This document shows, piece after piece, positions 24,288 to 33,731 of a DNA stretch of 64,000 nt. A model generated the notes under the pieces. It was given only the letters and a program-made list of their open reading frames with translations. It did not search any database and was not told where the DNA came from. How positions within the stretch are numbered: position 1 is the first letter of the stretch; each line of letters opens with the position of its first letter. A program made the position numbers and the translations under genes. Source of the stretch: Clostridia bacterium (GTDB lineage Bacteria > Bacillota > Clostridia > Oscillospirales > Acutalibacteraceae); assembly GCA_024404115.1 (NCBI GenBank), contig JAKSQM010000001.1:1-64000 (forward strand), given 5' to 3'.

Positions 24288-25712
24288 TCATATCACCCTA
24301 AACCACTTCAACGCCTCAACGATAGCCTTTTCTTTATCTTTCGGGCAGTTCGGTTGCTTTGATTTTTCCGACTTCGGTTTATTATAGCTGTCGCCAACCT
24401 CAAGTCCGAGTTTTCTTTTAACCTGTGAGATGTAAAGTGTTGATACTTTTAGACCGAACTTTTTGAATACGTAGTCTTTTATTTCATCATAAGTTGGTTT
24501 TGTCTCTGCCGAGGTTAAATCAAGCTTTGTTAAGTCGAGTTTTATGTCGATATGTTCATCTGCTCTGCGTTGGGACAGTAATACCACCGTCTCAACATGG
24601 TTTGTATGGGGGAACATATCGAATGGAATGGCTTTGTGGATTTTATAGCCATTCTTCATCAAAAAGCGGACATCACGCACCTGCGTTTCGGGGTTGCATG
24701 AAACATAAACAACTCTCTCTGGTGCGCCTTTAACAAGGGAAATGAGAAATTTTTTACTGCACCCAGCTCTTGGCGGGTCGATAAAAATAGTGTCGTATTT
24801 CTCCTCTGATTTCTCAATCACCTCGCCCGCATCTCCGCAGGCAAATGTCATATTTCCCGCTCCGTTCAGCTGAGCGTTTATTTTTGCATCCTCAACGGCG
24901 GTGGGGTTAATCTCGATGCCCGTACCCTCTGCGCCCTGCGATGATGCAATTATGCCGATTGTGCCTGTGCCGCAATAAGCGTCAAGAAATTTTTCGCCGC
25001 TTTTAAGCTGAGCCAGCTCCACTGCCGCCCTATAAAGCTGTGCGGTTTGTCTGGAGTTTATCTGATAAAAAGAGTGGGCGGAAATTCTGAATTTTTTTCC
25101 GAGAATTTCGTCTGTTATGTAGCCATCACCAAAAAGAATTTTTTCTTTTTCGCCCGTCATAAGCACAGCGTCGCCTGTGTAAATGCTTTGCACAACAGTG
25201 GTGATTTCGGGGTGCTTTTTAATAAGAGCATTCACAAAAGAACGCTCCTTTGGAAGCTCGCCGTCTGTTGTAACAAGCACCACCATTGTTTCGCCTGTTG
25301 CAAGTGAATTTCTCACAACGGCACTGCGGAAAAATCCCGCCTTGGTTTTGTTGTTATAAATTTTAATTTTGAAGCTTTTTAAAAGCTGTGCAATAGAATT
25401 GAAAATTTTATCGCTGTTTTCCGTCTGCAAAAAGCACTTTTCAACGGCACAGAATCCACCTGTAGCGGACTGATAAATTCCCCAGCGGATTTCTTTATTT
25501 TTGCTTTCAAAAAACACTGCGCTTGCTTTGTTCCTGTAGCGAAACTGCTCAGGGGAAGCAACGATTTTTTCGGGCTTGATTATGCCGTAAAAAAGCTTGT
25601 TTACCTTGCTTTGCTTTAATTTAAGCTGTTGTGAATATGTCAGATTATTAAGCTGACAACCTGAGCATTTGCCCGAAACGGCACAAACGCTGTTTATTTT
25701 TTTATCTTCCAT
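24288..25712 (-). CDS. rlmD: 23S rRNA (uracil-5-)-methyltransferase with element-supplied C-terminal tail
   Basis: Residues 1 to about 380 are a complete RumA/TrmA-type enzyme. Features are an iron-sulfur cysteine cluster (Cys10, Cys16, Cys19 with a later Cys), FLDAYCGTGTIGI for SAM binding, DPPRAGCSKKF and VSCNPETQVRD with the catalytic Cys. It methylates a 23S rRNA uridine. The N-terminal TRAM domain is absent, as in many Clostridia. HVETVVLLS at about 372-380 would normally be nearly terminal. The remaining ~94 residues (YDEIKDYVFKKFGLKVSTLY, then CPKDKEKAIVEALKWF) are of the type supplied by integrated elements in this gene. The gene is last in a leftward operon with the sporulation-type genes, 1 base after its neighbour. 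Confidence 0.88.
   Translation of the reverse strand: MEDKKINSVCAVSGKCSGCQLNNLTYSQQLKLKQSKVNKLFYGIIKPEKIVASPEQFRYRNKASAVFFESKNKEIRWGIYQSATGGFCAVEKCFLQTENSDKIFNSIAQLLKSFKIKIYNNKTKAGFFRSAVVRNSLATGETMVVLVTTDGELPKERSFVNALIKKHPEITTVVQSIYTGDAVLMTGEKEKILFGDGYITDEILGKKFRISAHSFYQINSRQTAQLYRAAVELAQLKSGEKFLDAYCGTGTIGIIASSQGAEGTGIEINPTAVEDAKINAQLNGAGNMTFACGDAGEVIEKSEEKYDTIFIDPPRAGCSKKFLISLVKGAPERVVYVSCNPETQVRDVRFLMKNGYKIHKAIPFDMFPHTNHVETVVLLSQRRADEHIDIKLDLTKLDLTSAETKPTYDEIKDYVFKKFGLKVSTLYISQVKRKLGLEVGDSYNKPKSEKSKQPNCPKDKEKAIVEALKWFRVI
24572..24598 (-). other. Inferred attachment-site junction inside rlmD
   Basis: On the minus strand CCATGTTGAGACGGTGGTATTACTGTC encodes HVETVVLLS. It shares CCATGTTGAGA and GTGGT with the outer repeat end at about 192-216. 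I infer that the serine recombinase acted here, leaving a hybrid site. Strand order agrees: rlmD 5' part, island, recombinase 3' end, second half-site. Confidence 0.6.
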
Positions 25713-25713
25713 A

Positions 25714-26532
25714 TTATTTCTCTTTAAAATTACCGTATGATATTACTGTTTTTGTTGTTCCGTTCAATGGTCCGCCTGAAACATAGTCAAATGCAATCTC
25801 TTTTGCAGAAAATTTTGTTACATATTCAATCTTGACAGACTCGAATTTTTTTGTTGAATAATCAATAACTGCACTAAGCTTTATTGAATTTATTTCAACG
25901 GAAGCTCCTGATTGGCTGGCTCCGTAACCTGCAATTTTTTTTATGAAATCAGATGTTGTCATAAAATCGGGTGTAAGATTTTTAATAGCATCGTTGAAAT
26001 CGCCCATATAGGGGTTATATGTGAAGCTGACATTTACTTTGCTGCCCTGTGCAGAAGCAGAGCATTTTTTTACAAGATTTTCTGTAACAGATTTTATTGC
26101 AAAGGCAGCAGAAATATCATCGCCAAAATAATATGTCGATTCAAGCGAGCCAACGCCCATCATATCTGCACAGGCAGATTGAAGCATTGATGTGTAAGAT
26201 GCAGTTGCACCCGAAACGGACGCCAGAGAGCCTGCTGAATATGACTCCAGCTTTGTTGTCTTTTTTCTTGTAAATTCAATATCATTATGATAAAAAAGTT
26301 CAAGTGCTCTGTTGAAATATTTTATAATAGCCTTATCGCCTTCGGGGGCAATAGCGGTAACTTCGTCATCCTTTTTCTGTGCAACATTTCTGCTTGAAGT
26401 GGGCAGAGTAACCTGCCTGTTTGTTGTCATAATTCCTGCGATTTCTTTGTGGGTCAGCTTGCATGAGCAAAGACCTGTAACAACGCAGAAAACAATTATC
26501 AATGATACAATTTTTAACAATTTATTTTTCAT
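25714..26532 (-). CDS. Putative lipoprotein
   Basis: The 272-aa protein begins with a basic N-terminus, a hydrophobic helix and a lipobox ending GLCSC (residues ~20-24), typical of diacylglycerol-anchored lipoproteins. The rest is Ser/Ala-rich and likely extracytoplasmic, with no recognised enzyme motif. It sits between a small cysteine protein gene and rlmD in the same leftward operon, with only 1 base before rlmD. Its role is unknown. The operon begins with a YlbJ-like gene, so an envelope or sporulation role is possible. Confidence 0.75.
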   Translation of the reverse strand: MKNKLLKIVSLIIVFCVVTGLCSCKLTHKEIAGIMTTNRQVTLPTSSRNVAQKKDDEVTAIAPEGDKAIIKYFNRALELFYHNDIEFTRKKTTKLESYSAGSLASVSGATASYTSMLQSACADMMGVGSLESTYYFGDDISAAFAIKSVTENLVKKCSASAQGSKVNVSFTYNPYMGDFNDAIKNLTPDFMTTSDFIKKIAGYGASQSGASVEINSIKLSAVIDYSTKKFESVKIEYVTKFSAKEIAFDYVSGGPLNGTTKTVISYGNFKEK

Positions 26533-26541
26533 AAAATCACC

Positions 26542-26760
26542 TTAAAGAGCAAAATCTTCTTCTGTAAATTTAGTCAGTTCGGGCTGTCTGTTTGGAACAC
26601 GGCTGATAGGGTCGTACTTGAATTTTTTGCAGCAGGAATCGGGGTTTCTTATTCCTGTTTTGTCGCAAAGAACTTTTTCCTCCTCTGTCATCAATTTGCC
26701 GTATGCGCAGTTTTTGCACATCTTCATAGATTCATCAATATTAAACAATTTCTTTTTCAT
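26542..26760 (-). CDS. Small four-cysteine protein (72 aa)
   Basis: From the ATG at 26760 the protein reads MKKKLFNIDESMKMCKNCAY. It has CKNC, one Cys at LCDK and a later CC pair, suggesting metal binding. It ends with a proline-rich, acidic tail. The upstream bases GGGATGA are only a weak ribosome site, and an ATG two codons earlier is possible. It lies between the ylbJ-like and lipoprotein genes with small gaps. I recognise similar short proteins in Clostridia but no function. Confidence 0.65.
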   Translation of the reverse strand: MKKKLFNIDESMKMCKNCAYGKLMTEEEKVLCDKTGIRNPDSCCKKFKYDPISRVPNRQPELTKFTEEDFAL

Positions 26761-26816
26761 ATTCATCATCCCGATTTCAAAATATGCCACGCAGGCACTT
26801 ACTCTTATATATAATA

Positions 26817-27860
26817 TCACACTTTTCGTGCGGGGGCAAGGTCTAAAATAATCAGAGATGCAGTAATTATTGCCGCCGCAGAGGCATAGGCGGAAACAGA
26901 GAATGAAACAGGCACAATCTGCGCCCCGGAAGCAAAGACCTGCACTTCACAAGGGAAGAAATGAAAAAGCAACTGAGCCGCCGCCGCAGACACCGCACCG
27001 TTGACTATGCGAAAGGCAAAAAACAGCTTGTATTTTAAATCCACACTGCTGAAAAATGGCAACACCTGCGCATGAACCGCAAAGCCTGAAAAGCCAAGAA
27101 TAAATGCACACACTGCCACAGGGAAATTCACGCTGGCGGTTTTGCACCCGTTGGTTACTTCGCAAAGCATATCCACCCATAATTTAAAATTTTGCGGCAA
27201 AGGAGCATCACTGATTATCTGACGGAGTGCACCAAAAACGATTATCCATCCGCACACATAAACAATTGTTTTTATTGCACTTTCAACAGCTTCCACAAGC
27301 ACTCCGCCTGTGATTTTTGGCGTTGCAGGAGCAATATTTTTTTCATCATTTTTTTCAAAAAACCGTGTAAGAAATCCAACAAAAAGTGAAGAAAAAATTG
27401 TAGCAGAAAGAAGAATAATTCCAGCCTTCTGACTGCCGAGCATTGACACGCCCACAATATTTATTATAAACGCAGGCCCCGCATTAACGCAAAAAAGCAT
27501 CATGCGCCTGCCTTGATTTTTTGTAAGATTTCCTTTCCCCACCGCAGAAGAAATCATCTTTGCACCCACAGGGAAACCGCCAATCATACTCAGAAAAATT
27601 ATGCACGCAGAATCCCCAGGCAAGCGAAAAATTTTTCTGCAAGGTCGCTCCAAAAATTTGCCCGCTGAGGATGCAATACCTGAATTTATTATGTAAGACG
27701 AAAGCACCATAAACGGCAGGAGGGACGGAATAACCGTTCCGCCGCAAAGCTTTATGGCATCAATAACGCCTGTTGATGCTGAGTTGTTTTTAACAAGGCA
27801 CAGAGTCATTGCCGCTGAAACAATCAAGCATAAAAAAACATTTTTAACGGTATTTTTCAC
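26817..27860 (-). CDS. ylbJ: YlbJ-like sporulation integral membrane protein
   Basis: The protein has about 347 aa with many hydrophobic helices and a nucleoside-recognition (Gate) domain pattern. Key parts are TVIPSLLPFMVLSSYIINSG, MIGGFPVGAKMIS and FCVNAGPAFIINIVGVSMLG. These match YlbJ, a membrane protein needed for forespore development. I prefer GTG at 27860, with GGTGATAATA upstream; another GTG three codons earlier is possible. It is divergent from yqfC/yqfD, another sporulation pair, with about 50 bases between. Confidence 0.8.
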   Translation of the reverse strand: MKNTVKNVFLCLIVSAAMTLCLVKNNSASTGVIDAIKLCGGTVIPSLLPFMVLSSYIINSGIASSAGKFLERPCRKIFRLPGDSACIIFLSMIGGFPVGAKMISSAVGKGNLTKNQGRRMMLFCVNAGPAFIINIVGVSMLGSQKAGIILLSATIFSSLFVGFLTRFFEKNDEKNIAPATPKITGGVLVEAVESAIKTIVYVCGWIIVFGALRQIISDAPLPQNFKLWVDMLCEVTNGCKTASVNFPVAVCAFILGFSGFAVHAQVLPFFSSVDLKYKLFFAFRIVNGAVSAAAAQLLFHFFPCEVQVFASGAQIVPVSFSVSAYASAAAIITASLIILDLAPARKV

Positions 27861-27914
27861 TATTATCACCCATAAATATATATGGCAGAAAATAATTTTT
27901 ATTATGGTGATACG

Positions 27915-28184
27915 ATGAAAAAAAGAACCTCAAAAATTTCTGACATTGCAAAGGAGCTTGACTTCCCGGAGGACATTTGCAGCGGCGGATTTCACATAGA
28001 ATTATTCACGGACACGGTTATTGTTGACGGGTGCAAGAATGTTGCGGAATATGGCGATGGTTGCATAAAGCTGAATGTTGGCAAAAGCAGAGTTTGCGTT
28101 TTTGGCGACAGCCTTACCATTAAAAGCTTTATATGCACACAGGTGATAATATCTGGCAAAATTGTTTCGTTGGAGCTTGAATAA
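27915..28184 (+). CDS. yqfC: Sporulation protein YqfC
   Basis: From the ATG at 27915 this 89-aa protein begins MKKRTSKISDIAKELDFPED. It then has a compact beta-rich fold segment (HIELFTDTVIVDGCKNV, then VRVFGDSLTIKSF-like strands), the usual YqfC pattern. YqfC is encoded with YqfD and is expressed in the mother cell during sporulation. The yqfD start follows by 2 bases. GGTGAT precedes the start at short spacing, and an ATG 11 codons upstream is less likely. Confidence 0.85.
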   Translation: MKKRTSKISDIAKELDFPEDICSGGFHIELFTDTVIVDGCKNVAEYGDGCIKLNVGKSRVCVFGDSLTIKSFICTQVIISGKIVSLELE

Positions 28185-28186
28185 AT

Positions 28187-29377
28187 ATGTTTCTTTTAAA
28201 TTTTTTAAGGCTGTTCACAGGCTATGTCAGGTTCAGAGCCTGCGGTGGATTCGGCGAAAGATTTTTAAATCTCTGCTCACAAAAAGGGATTGTTTTGTGG
28301 GATGTTGAAACACTGAACGACGGCATTTATGCTTCTACTTCTGTTGAGGGGTATAAAAAAATACGCACAGCTGCCAAAAACAGCGGAATGACTGCACGCA
28401 TTATTAAAAAATATGGTTTGCCTTTTCTCGTTTTTAAGTACCGCAAAAGAATCGGCATACCAATCGGTATTGTGATTTTTATTCTCTGCCTTTCTTTTCT
28501 TTCAACAAGAATCTGGCTGATTGATGTTGAGGGCAACAATAGAATCCCCGAAGAATACATAATCTCTGCCGTTGAAGATGCAGGGCTTCGCATTGGATGC
28601 TCAGTTTTCACCGCTGACCCTGTTAAAGCCGCTCTTGTTGCTGGCAACAACACAGAGGGAATATCTGATATAAAAATCAACATCATCGGCTCGCGGGCAA
28701 CAATCAGAATCAAAGAGCAGGAGCCGAGCCCTGAAATTGTAAACACCACTGGTCTTTATAATGTGGTTGCGAATAAGGATGCACAGCTTGTTTTGCTGGA
28801 GCCTTATTGTGGAACTCCAATTGCAAAGGTGCTGAACACTGTTTTAAAAGGCGAGGTGCTTATCAGCGGAGTTGTGGCGAATAAGGATGAATCCACGCAC
28901 TATTCCCACGCTTCGGGATACGCTGTCGGCAGAACAGAAACAGCGATAAAATCGGCAGTAAATTCTGACGAAATTTTTCACAAAATTGAAAGCAATAAAA
29001 GGCGATACACTCTTTCATTTTTGAGCATTGAAATCCCCATTGGAAAAGGGGAAAGTAACAGCACATTTTTATTAAGAAAAGAAAAGTTCCTTTCGTTTTC
29101 AAATAAGAAAATGCCATTGGGAATTTTGTGTGATGAATATTCATCTGTTACAAAAAATAAAGCATCTCTCAGCGAAAAACAAATGGAACTTATTGCCATT
29201 GAAAGATATGTAAATGAAGCGGAAAATTACACAGAAAACCGCCAGCTTATAAGCGAAAAATGCAGCGAAAAATTCGGGGGAAATCAGAAAGAAATCCACG
29301 GCATTTTTTCTTGCTATGAAAACATCGGCAAAGAAGAAAGCTTCAGCATAAATGAAACAGGCAGCTCTTTTCAATAA
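28187..29377 (+). CDS. yqfD: Sporulation protein YqfD
   Basis: The 396-aa protein begins with FLRLFTGYVRFRACGGFGERFLN, continues through a basic segment, and has one strong membrane helix (IGIVIFILCLSFLSTRIW, about 93-110). A POTRA-like region follows with IDVEGNNRIPEEYI, then a beta-rich extracytoplasmic domain with GEVLISGVV. This is the YqfD/SpoIV-type layout. Its start is 2 bases after yqfC. The protein is thought to act at the forespore envelope. Confidence 0.88.
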   Translation: MFLLNFLRLFTGYVRFRACGGFGERFLNLCSQKGIVLWDVETLNDGIYASTSVEGYKKIRTAAKNSGMTARIIKKYGLPFLVFKYRKRIGIPIGIVIFILCLSFLSTRIWLIDVEGNNRIPEEYIISAVEDAGLRIGCSVFTADPVKAALVAGNNTEGISDIKINIIGSRATIRIKEQEPSPEIVNTTGLYNVVANKDAQLVLLEPYCGTPIAKVLNTVLKGEVLISGVVANKDESTHYSHASGYAVGRTETAIKSAVNSDEIFHKIESNKRRYTLSFLSIEIPIGKGESNSTFLLRKEKFLSFSNKKMPLGILCDEYSSVTKNKASLSEKQMELIAIERYVNEAENYTENRQLISEKCSEKFGGNQKEIHGIFSCYENIGKEESFSINETGSSFQ

Positions 29378-29393
29378 GGAACTGCCGTTATTT

Positions 29394-30809
29394 TTATTCG
29401 TTTTCTGCTTCTCTTTTCTGTGCGATTGCTTCGAGGATTTCAGTTTTAAACTGACCGTGAATCTTATATTTCTTTGAGAAGATTGCCAGTGAAATCAGAA
29501 TGAAAAGAGGGGGAACAATGAACATAAGAGCTGAAATTGCACTCTTTGACATCGCTGTCTGCTGAACAACCTGATTGCCTGTAACAACCTGATATTTTGT
29601 AATGCCAAATGAGGCATACATAATGATGCTCTGGATTGTGTATGCCATTTTCTGCAAGAAGCCTTTCATAGAGAATGTAAGGCTCTGATTTCTTGTGCCA
29701 AGCTTATACTCGCCGTAGTCAACAATATCTGAAAGCATAACGGTCTGATTAACGAACATACTGCCGATACCGATTGAAGCCACCATGTAGCAAACACCAA
29801 GACCAAACACGTTACCGCCGAAGCCGTAGCCGACAATTGCCATACCGATATATCCAGCTGCTGCAAGTGAAAGTGAAATTTTATAAGTTGAGCGGTTTGT
29901 AAGGTTGAACTTTGAGCAAACAGGAATTACAAGAAGTCCGAGAACAGAGCCAACTGCACCCAGTGTGAAGAAGATTGACTGATTGCCCCAAACGCCTGTT
30001 ACAGATTTGAAATAATAGTTGCTGATGCCTGATGTCATGTAATAGCCTGCGTTTGAAATCATTGCAAAAAGCATAAACACAAGAAGCTGGTCGTTGTTTT
30101 TGATTACGCCGATTGCTTTTTTTAATGAGAACTTTTCGCCTGCCTGAATCACATTGCGCTCCTTTGTTGAAGCAACGCAGATAACCGCAAATGCAACAAG
30201 CAAAACTGCGCAGATTGCTGCCCAGCTGCCAAGACCTTTCTGAATATCGTTTGAGGACATATTTTCAAGGCTGCTCTCTTTTGAACGGCTGAGAATTGCA
30301 ACCATGGGAACAGTAAGAATACCGATAATTCCCTGACCAAGACCTGAGAATGTTCTTGCGATTGTTGAGATAAGGTTTCTGTCTTTTTCTTCATTGGCAA
30401 ATGAGGGAATCATTGACCAGTAAGGAATATCTGCAAGAGTGTTTGTCATGCCCCAAAGCACATAGAAAAGTGCAACATAAGCATAAACAGCCTTTGAGCC
30501 TGCTATGCCTGCAGGGGTGTTAAACATCAGAATAAGAACGATTGCGTTGAGAATTGCACCACGGAGAATCCACGGTCTGTATTTACCCATTTTATTGTGT
30601 GAAACATCAACGATTGAGCCCATCATGGGGTCGTTGATACCGTCCCATATTCTTGCAAGGGGAGTCAGTATAAGCAGGAACCACGGAGTAATTCCCAGTG
30701 CATCTGTAAGATAAATTGAAAGATAAGAATAGAAAAGGCCGTAGCTCAGGTCAAGACCAACTGCGCCGACGCCATAGCCTATCTTCTCTTTAAAGGGAAG
30801 CTTCTGCAT
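29394..30809 (-). CDS. GPH-family sugar:cation symporter
   Basis: This 471-aa, twelve-helix transporter carries the glycoside-pentoside-hexuronide family signatures. These are KIGYGVGAVGLDLSYGLFYSYL near the N-terminus, ARIWDGINDPMMGSIVD between helices 2 and 3, and the GKYRPWIL loop. Such carriers import oligosaccharides or glycosides with sodium or protons. I chose the ATG at 30809, about 8 bases after AAAGGA, over an upstream TTG. It faces yqfD and has no adjacent glycosidase, so the substrate is not apparent. Confidence 0.85.
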   Translation of the reverse strand: MQKLPFKEKIGYGVGAVGLDLSYGLFYSYLSIYLTDALGITPWFLLILTPLARIWDGINDPMMGSIVDVSHNKMGKYRPWILRGAILNAIVLILMFNTPAGIAGSKAVYAYVALFYVLWGMTNTLADIPYWSMIPSFANEEKDRNLISTIARTFSGLGQGIIGILTVPMVAILSRSKESSLENMSSNDIQKGLGSWAAICAVLLVAFAVICVASTKERNVIQAGEKFSLKKAIGVIKNNDQLLVFMLFAMISNAGYYMTSGISNYYFKSVTGVWGNQSIFFTLGAVGSVLGLLVIPVCSKFNLTNRSTYKISLSLAAAGYIGMAIVGYGFGGNVFGLGVCYMVASIGIGSMFVNQTVMLSDIVDYGEYKLGTRNQSLTFSMKGFLQKMAYTIQSIIMYASFGITKYQVVTGNQVVQQTAMSKSAISALMFIVPPLFILISLAIFSKKYKIHGQFKTEILEAIAQKREAENE

Positions 30810-30849
30810 AATTATCAATCCTTTGGCAAATTATTTTAATCATAAAAAA

Positions 30850-30874
30850 GGGCGACAGTTAAAAACCATCGCCC
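30850..30874 (-). terminator. Terminator of the cohesin/dockerin protein gene
   Basis: GGGCGA and TCGCCC pair around a 13-base loop. On the minus strand a run of six Ts follows. It lies 7 bases after the stop of the 873-aa gene at 30881. Confidence 0.85.
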
Positions 30875-30880
30875 GTTAAA

Positions 30881-33502
30881 TTAGTCAGCTGTAATAATTC
30901 CTGTTGCGAGCTGCAAAACAAGCAGTGCGTCTGTGGAGTTTACATTTCCGTCGCCGTTGCAATCTGCATCTTTAAGCTCATCATCCTTGAGGAGTATAAG
31001 CTCAACTGAATGCTGAAGAATCATAAGAGCATCAGCAGATGAAACAGATCCGTTCTTGTCAAGGTCAGGGTTAACCTTGGGCATTACTCTTGTTTTGTGA
31101 TAATCACGACCGCAATATTCACAAACGAGCTTTTCAACGCCAGTAGTTCTGTATGTGGGACGAACCTCAGGAACATAAACTTCCTTATGACCTGTTGCAG
31201 GTGCGATTTCAATTTCGTTTTCGCCGCAGGCTGAGCAGGTGCGCTGTCTTAATCCCTCTTCAAGGCATGTGGGAGCAACTGCATATTCCCAATCGCTGAA
31301 TTCATGACCCTTAGGATCAACAATCTTTCTTTCATAAACCTTGCCTGTGCCGCAGTGCTTGCAAACCTTGCCGATGATACCGCTGTCTGTGCAGGTAGGC
31401 TCTTTGATTGTTGTATATTCATCGCTTTCTTCATGAGTGAGAGGCTCAATAAGCTTTGTTTCATATTCAAGTCCGCAGTTTTCGCATACGATACCTTCTT
31501 TACCATAAACACCGCATGAGGGCTCGTCAATTACTTTCCACTCAGATTTCTTATGACCTGTTGCAGGGATAACCTCTGAGCTGAGAACTTCACCGCAGGT
31601 TGCGCATACCTTGCTTGATGTGCCGTCCTTTTCGCAGGTTGCGTCAACAATAACAGCTTCTTCTGCTTCTGTATGACCAGTCTTGGGAAGGTCAACCTTT
31701 TCAACAACTTCGCCGCAAGTTGAGCAAACTTTCTGCTTGTAGCCATCCTCTGTGCAGGTGGGTTCTTCAATTGTTACCCAATCTGCAAGATTGTGGCTGC
31801 CTGCGCACTCAATAACCTTTGTTTCCTGAACTTTACCGCAGAAACGGCAAGTAAGTGCTTCTTTACCATCCTCTAAGCAAGTTGCTTCTTTAACTGTTAC
31901 CCACTGATAATCATGACCAACAACGGGAAGCTCCTGCTTGGGCTCTGCTCTGCCGCACATTGTGCAGACATACTGACCCTCGCCAGGTTCTTTACATGTG
32001 GGCTCTTTAATGTATGACATCTGCATATTGCAGGGGATAACGGGAACTTCTCTTTCGCCTGAGCTTACATTACAATCGGGGCAAACACACTCTTCCTTAC
32101 CAACCTTCTGGCAGGTAGGCTCAAGAGTAACTTTCCATTCCTTTTCACCATGATCTTTAGGAGGAAGAACCTCTGAATCATCATTGTATCCGCAATATGT
32201 GCACTGCTTATGGAGCTTACCGCCCTCTGCGCAGTTTGCATAAATAGCTGTTTCTGTGTAATATTCAGAACCCTCTGTGTGATATGGGCAAAGAACTTTG
32301 AACTGAATATCAAGTGTACCAGGATATTCGCCAGCACCGATTACATGAACAGTAGCTGTTCCGATTTCGGTATTGTTTTCATATTCAAGGTTGTAATCCT
32401 TACCCTCTTTAAGTAATGAACCGTTTGAATTGTAAAGCTTGAGGTTTGTAAGTGTAACAGGTGTGCCGATATAATATTTAGCTTCGTCAGCACCCTTGTA
32501 TGTGCAGTTTGAAATATCTTCAAAATACTCAACCTTGATGCCGTTGTTCTTAGCAAATTTATCTGCTGTAGAGCCTTTTTTGCATTTAATAACAAGGTTT
32601 GACTTTGAGCCGAGGAATGCAAGTGAGCCGATTGAAACATCCTCACCGTAAATTGTAACTTTTCTGAGACCTGAGCAATTGAAAAATGCACCGGAATCAA
32701 TTGTTTTAACAGATTCGGGAAGAACAACCTCCTGAAGCTTTGAAGTTGAGCTGAATGCGCCATACTTGATTCTTGTTACAGGCAGTGCGCCGATTCCTTT
32801 TTCAGCATCATACTCTTCGGGAATGTTGAAATAAGTAGCATCCTTATCTTTAAACTTAGCAAGAGTGTAAGTTTTCTTTAATGCATCAAGATCCCAATCG
32901 CAAAGAGTTGCAAGGTTGATGTCAACCTTAACATTGTTTGAAACGGGGGTATAAAGAGCAGTTGTGTCTTTGCTTTTACCGCCTTCTAACTTTGTTGCAG
33001 CATTTGTAACCTCAAGGTACATATTGTTGTCGCCCTCAAGATTTGCAAAATCCTTTGCTTTGAAAGTAATTACTGCAAAATCAGTGTCTTTTTCAAATGT
33101 GAAACCATCCATTGTTGAAAGAGCAAAATTTACCTTGCCCTCTTCTTTAAAGCTTGCGCCATAGATATAGTCGCCTGTTTCAAGGTGAAGCTTTGTGCTG
33201 TTTGCAAGCTTTGCAAAAGCAGCGTTAAGACCCTCGCCCTTAACTACCTGAACAACAGTGAAAACGTCGCTGTTATAATTGAGTGTAACATCAAGAGCAG
33301 CGATATTTATTTCGCTTGGCTTAATATCCTGTGCAAATTTAATGGTAACATCAAATTCTTCACTCTGGCGTGTTTCAACATCGTTGATTGTGAAAAGCGG
33401 TGCAGCCTTCTGCTCAGCAAATGAGCCTACGGCAGTAACGCTCAGCACAAGAACAAGTGCCATTATGAACGCAACCAGTTTTTTGACTTTTATTTTATTC
33501 AT
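30881..33502 (-). CDS. Secreted multi-domain protein: cohesin-like, BspA-type LRR, ten CxxC repeats, dockerin
   Basis: The 873-aa protein starts with a signal peptide (about 1-29). A cohesin-like domain follows at about 33-195 (PLFTINDVETRQSEEFDVTI). Next is a leucine-rich BspA-type unit at about 240-330 (AFSSTSKLQEVVLPESVKTIDSGAF). Ten repeats with CxxC and a downstream His occupy about 410-800 (for example CSTCG, CATCG, CENCG, CKHCG). The C-terminus is a type I dockerin with two calcium loops (DLDKNGSVSSADALMIL and DCNGDGNVNSTDALLVL). Dockerins bind cohesins to build surface complexes. No catalytic domain is visible. AAGGAGG lies before the ATG. Its promoter is at 33547-33575. The repeats are probably zinc-stabilised. 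Confidence 0.85.
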   Translation of the reverse strand: MNKIKVKKLVAFIMALVLVLSVTAVGSFAEQKAAPLFTINDVETRQSEEFDVTIKFAQDIKPSEINIAALDVTLNYNSDVFTVVQVVKGEGLNAAFAKLANSTKLHLETGDYIYGASFKEEGKVNFALSTMDGFTFEKDTDFAVITFKAKDFANLEGDNNMYLEVTNAATKLEGGKSKDTTALYTPVSNNVKVDINLATLCDWDLDALKKTYTLAKFKDKDATYFNIPEEYDAEKGIGALPVTRIKYGAFSSTSKLQEVVLPESVKTIDSGAFFNCSGLRKVTIYGEDVSIGSLAFLGSKSNLVIKCKKGSTADKFAKNNGIKVEYFEDISNCTYKGADEAKYYIGTPVTLTNLKLYNSNGSLLKEGKDYNLEYENNTEIGTATVHVIGAGEYPGTLDIQFKVLCPYHTEGSEYYTETAIYANCAEGGKLHKQCTYCGYNDDSEVLPPKDHGEKEWKVTLEPTCQKVGKEECVCPDCNVSSGEREVPVIPCNMQMSYIKEPTCKEPGEGQYVCTMCGRAEPKQELPVVGHDYQWVTVKEATCLEDGKEALTCRFCGKVQETKVIECAGSHNLADWVTIEEPTCTEDGYKQKVCSTCGEVVEKVDLPKTGHTEAEEAVIVDATCEKDGTSSKVCATCGEVLSSEVIPATGHKKSEWKVIDEPSCGVYGKEGIVCENCGLEYETKLIEPLTHEESDEYTTIKEPTCTDSGIIGKVCKHCGTGKVYERKIVDPKGHEFSDWEYAVAPTCLEEGLRQRTCSACGENEIEIAPATGHKEVYVPEVRPTYRTTGVEKLVCEYCGRDYHKTRVMPKVNPDLDKNGSVSSADALMILQHSVELILLKDDELKDADCNGDGNVNSTDALLVLQLATGIITAD

Positions 33503-33546
33503 TATGACTTCCTCCTTAACAATAACAGTTATGTAAGTCCTAATAT

Positions 33547-33575
33547 ATAATATTACATTTTAAGAGATAAGTCAA
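33547..33575 (-). promoter_or_regulatory. Promoter of the 873-aa gene
   Basis: On the minus strand TTGACT (33570-33575) and TATTAT (33547-33552) are separated by 17 bases. They lie about 45 bases before the start codon at 33502. No other element is evident between here and the neighbouring gene at 33732. Confidence 0.65.
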
Positions 33576-33731
33576 GGCTTAAAACATCATCAACCGCTCA
33601 AAAACCATGTATAAAAGGGCAATTGAAGCAAAGTTTACCGATTATTCACAACTTAACTCTTGAGAAAACAAAATCCCCACTCGCAAAGAGGAGCAGGGAT
33701 ATGTAAAGCTTATCCGACTTTTAATTATTTA

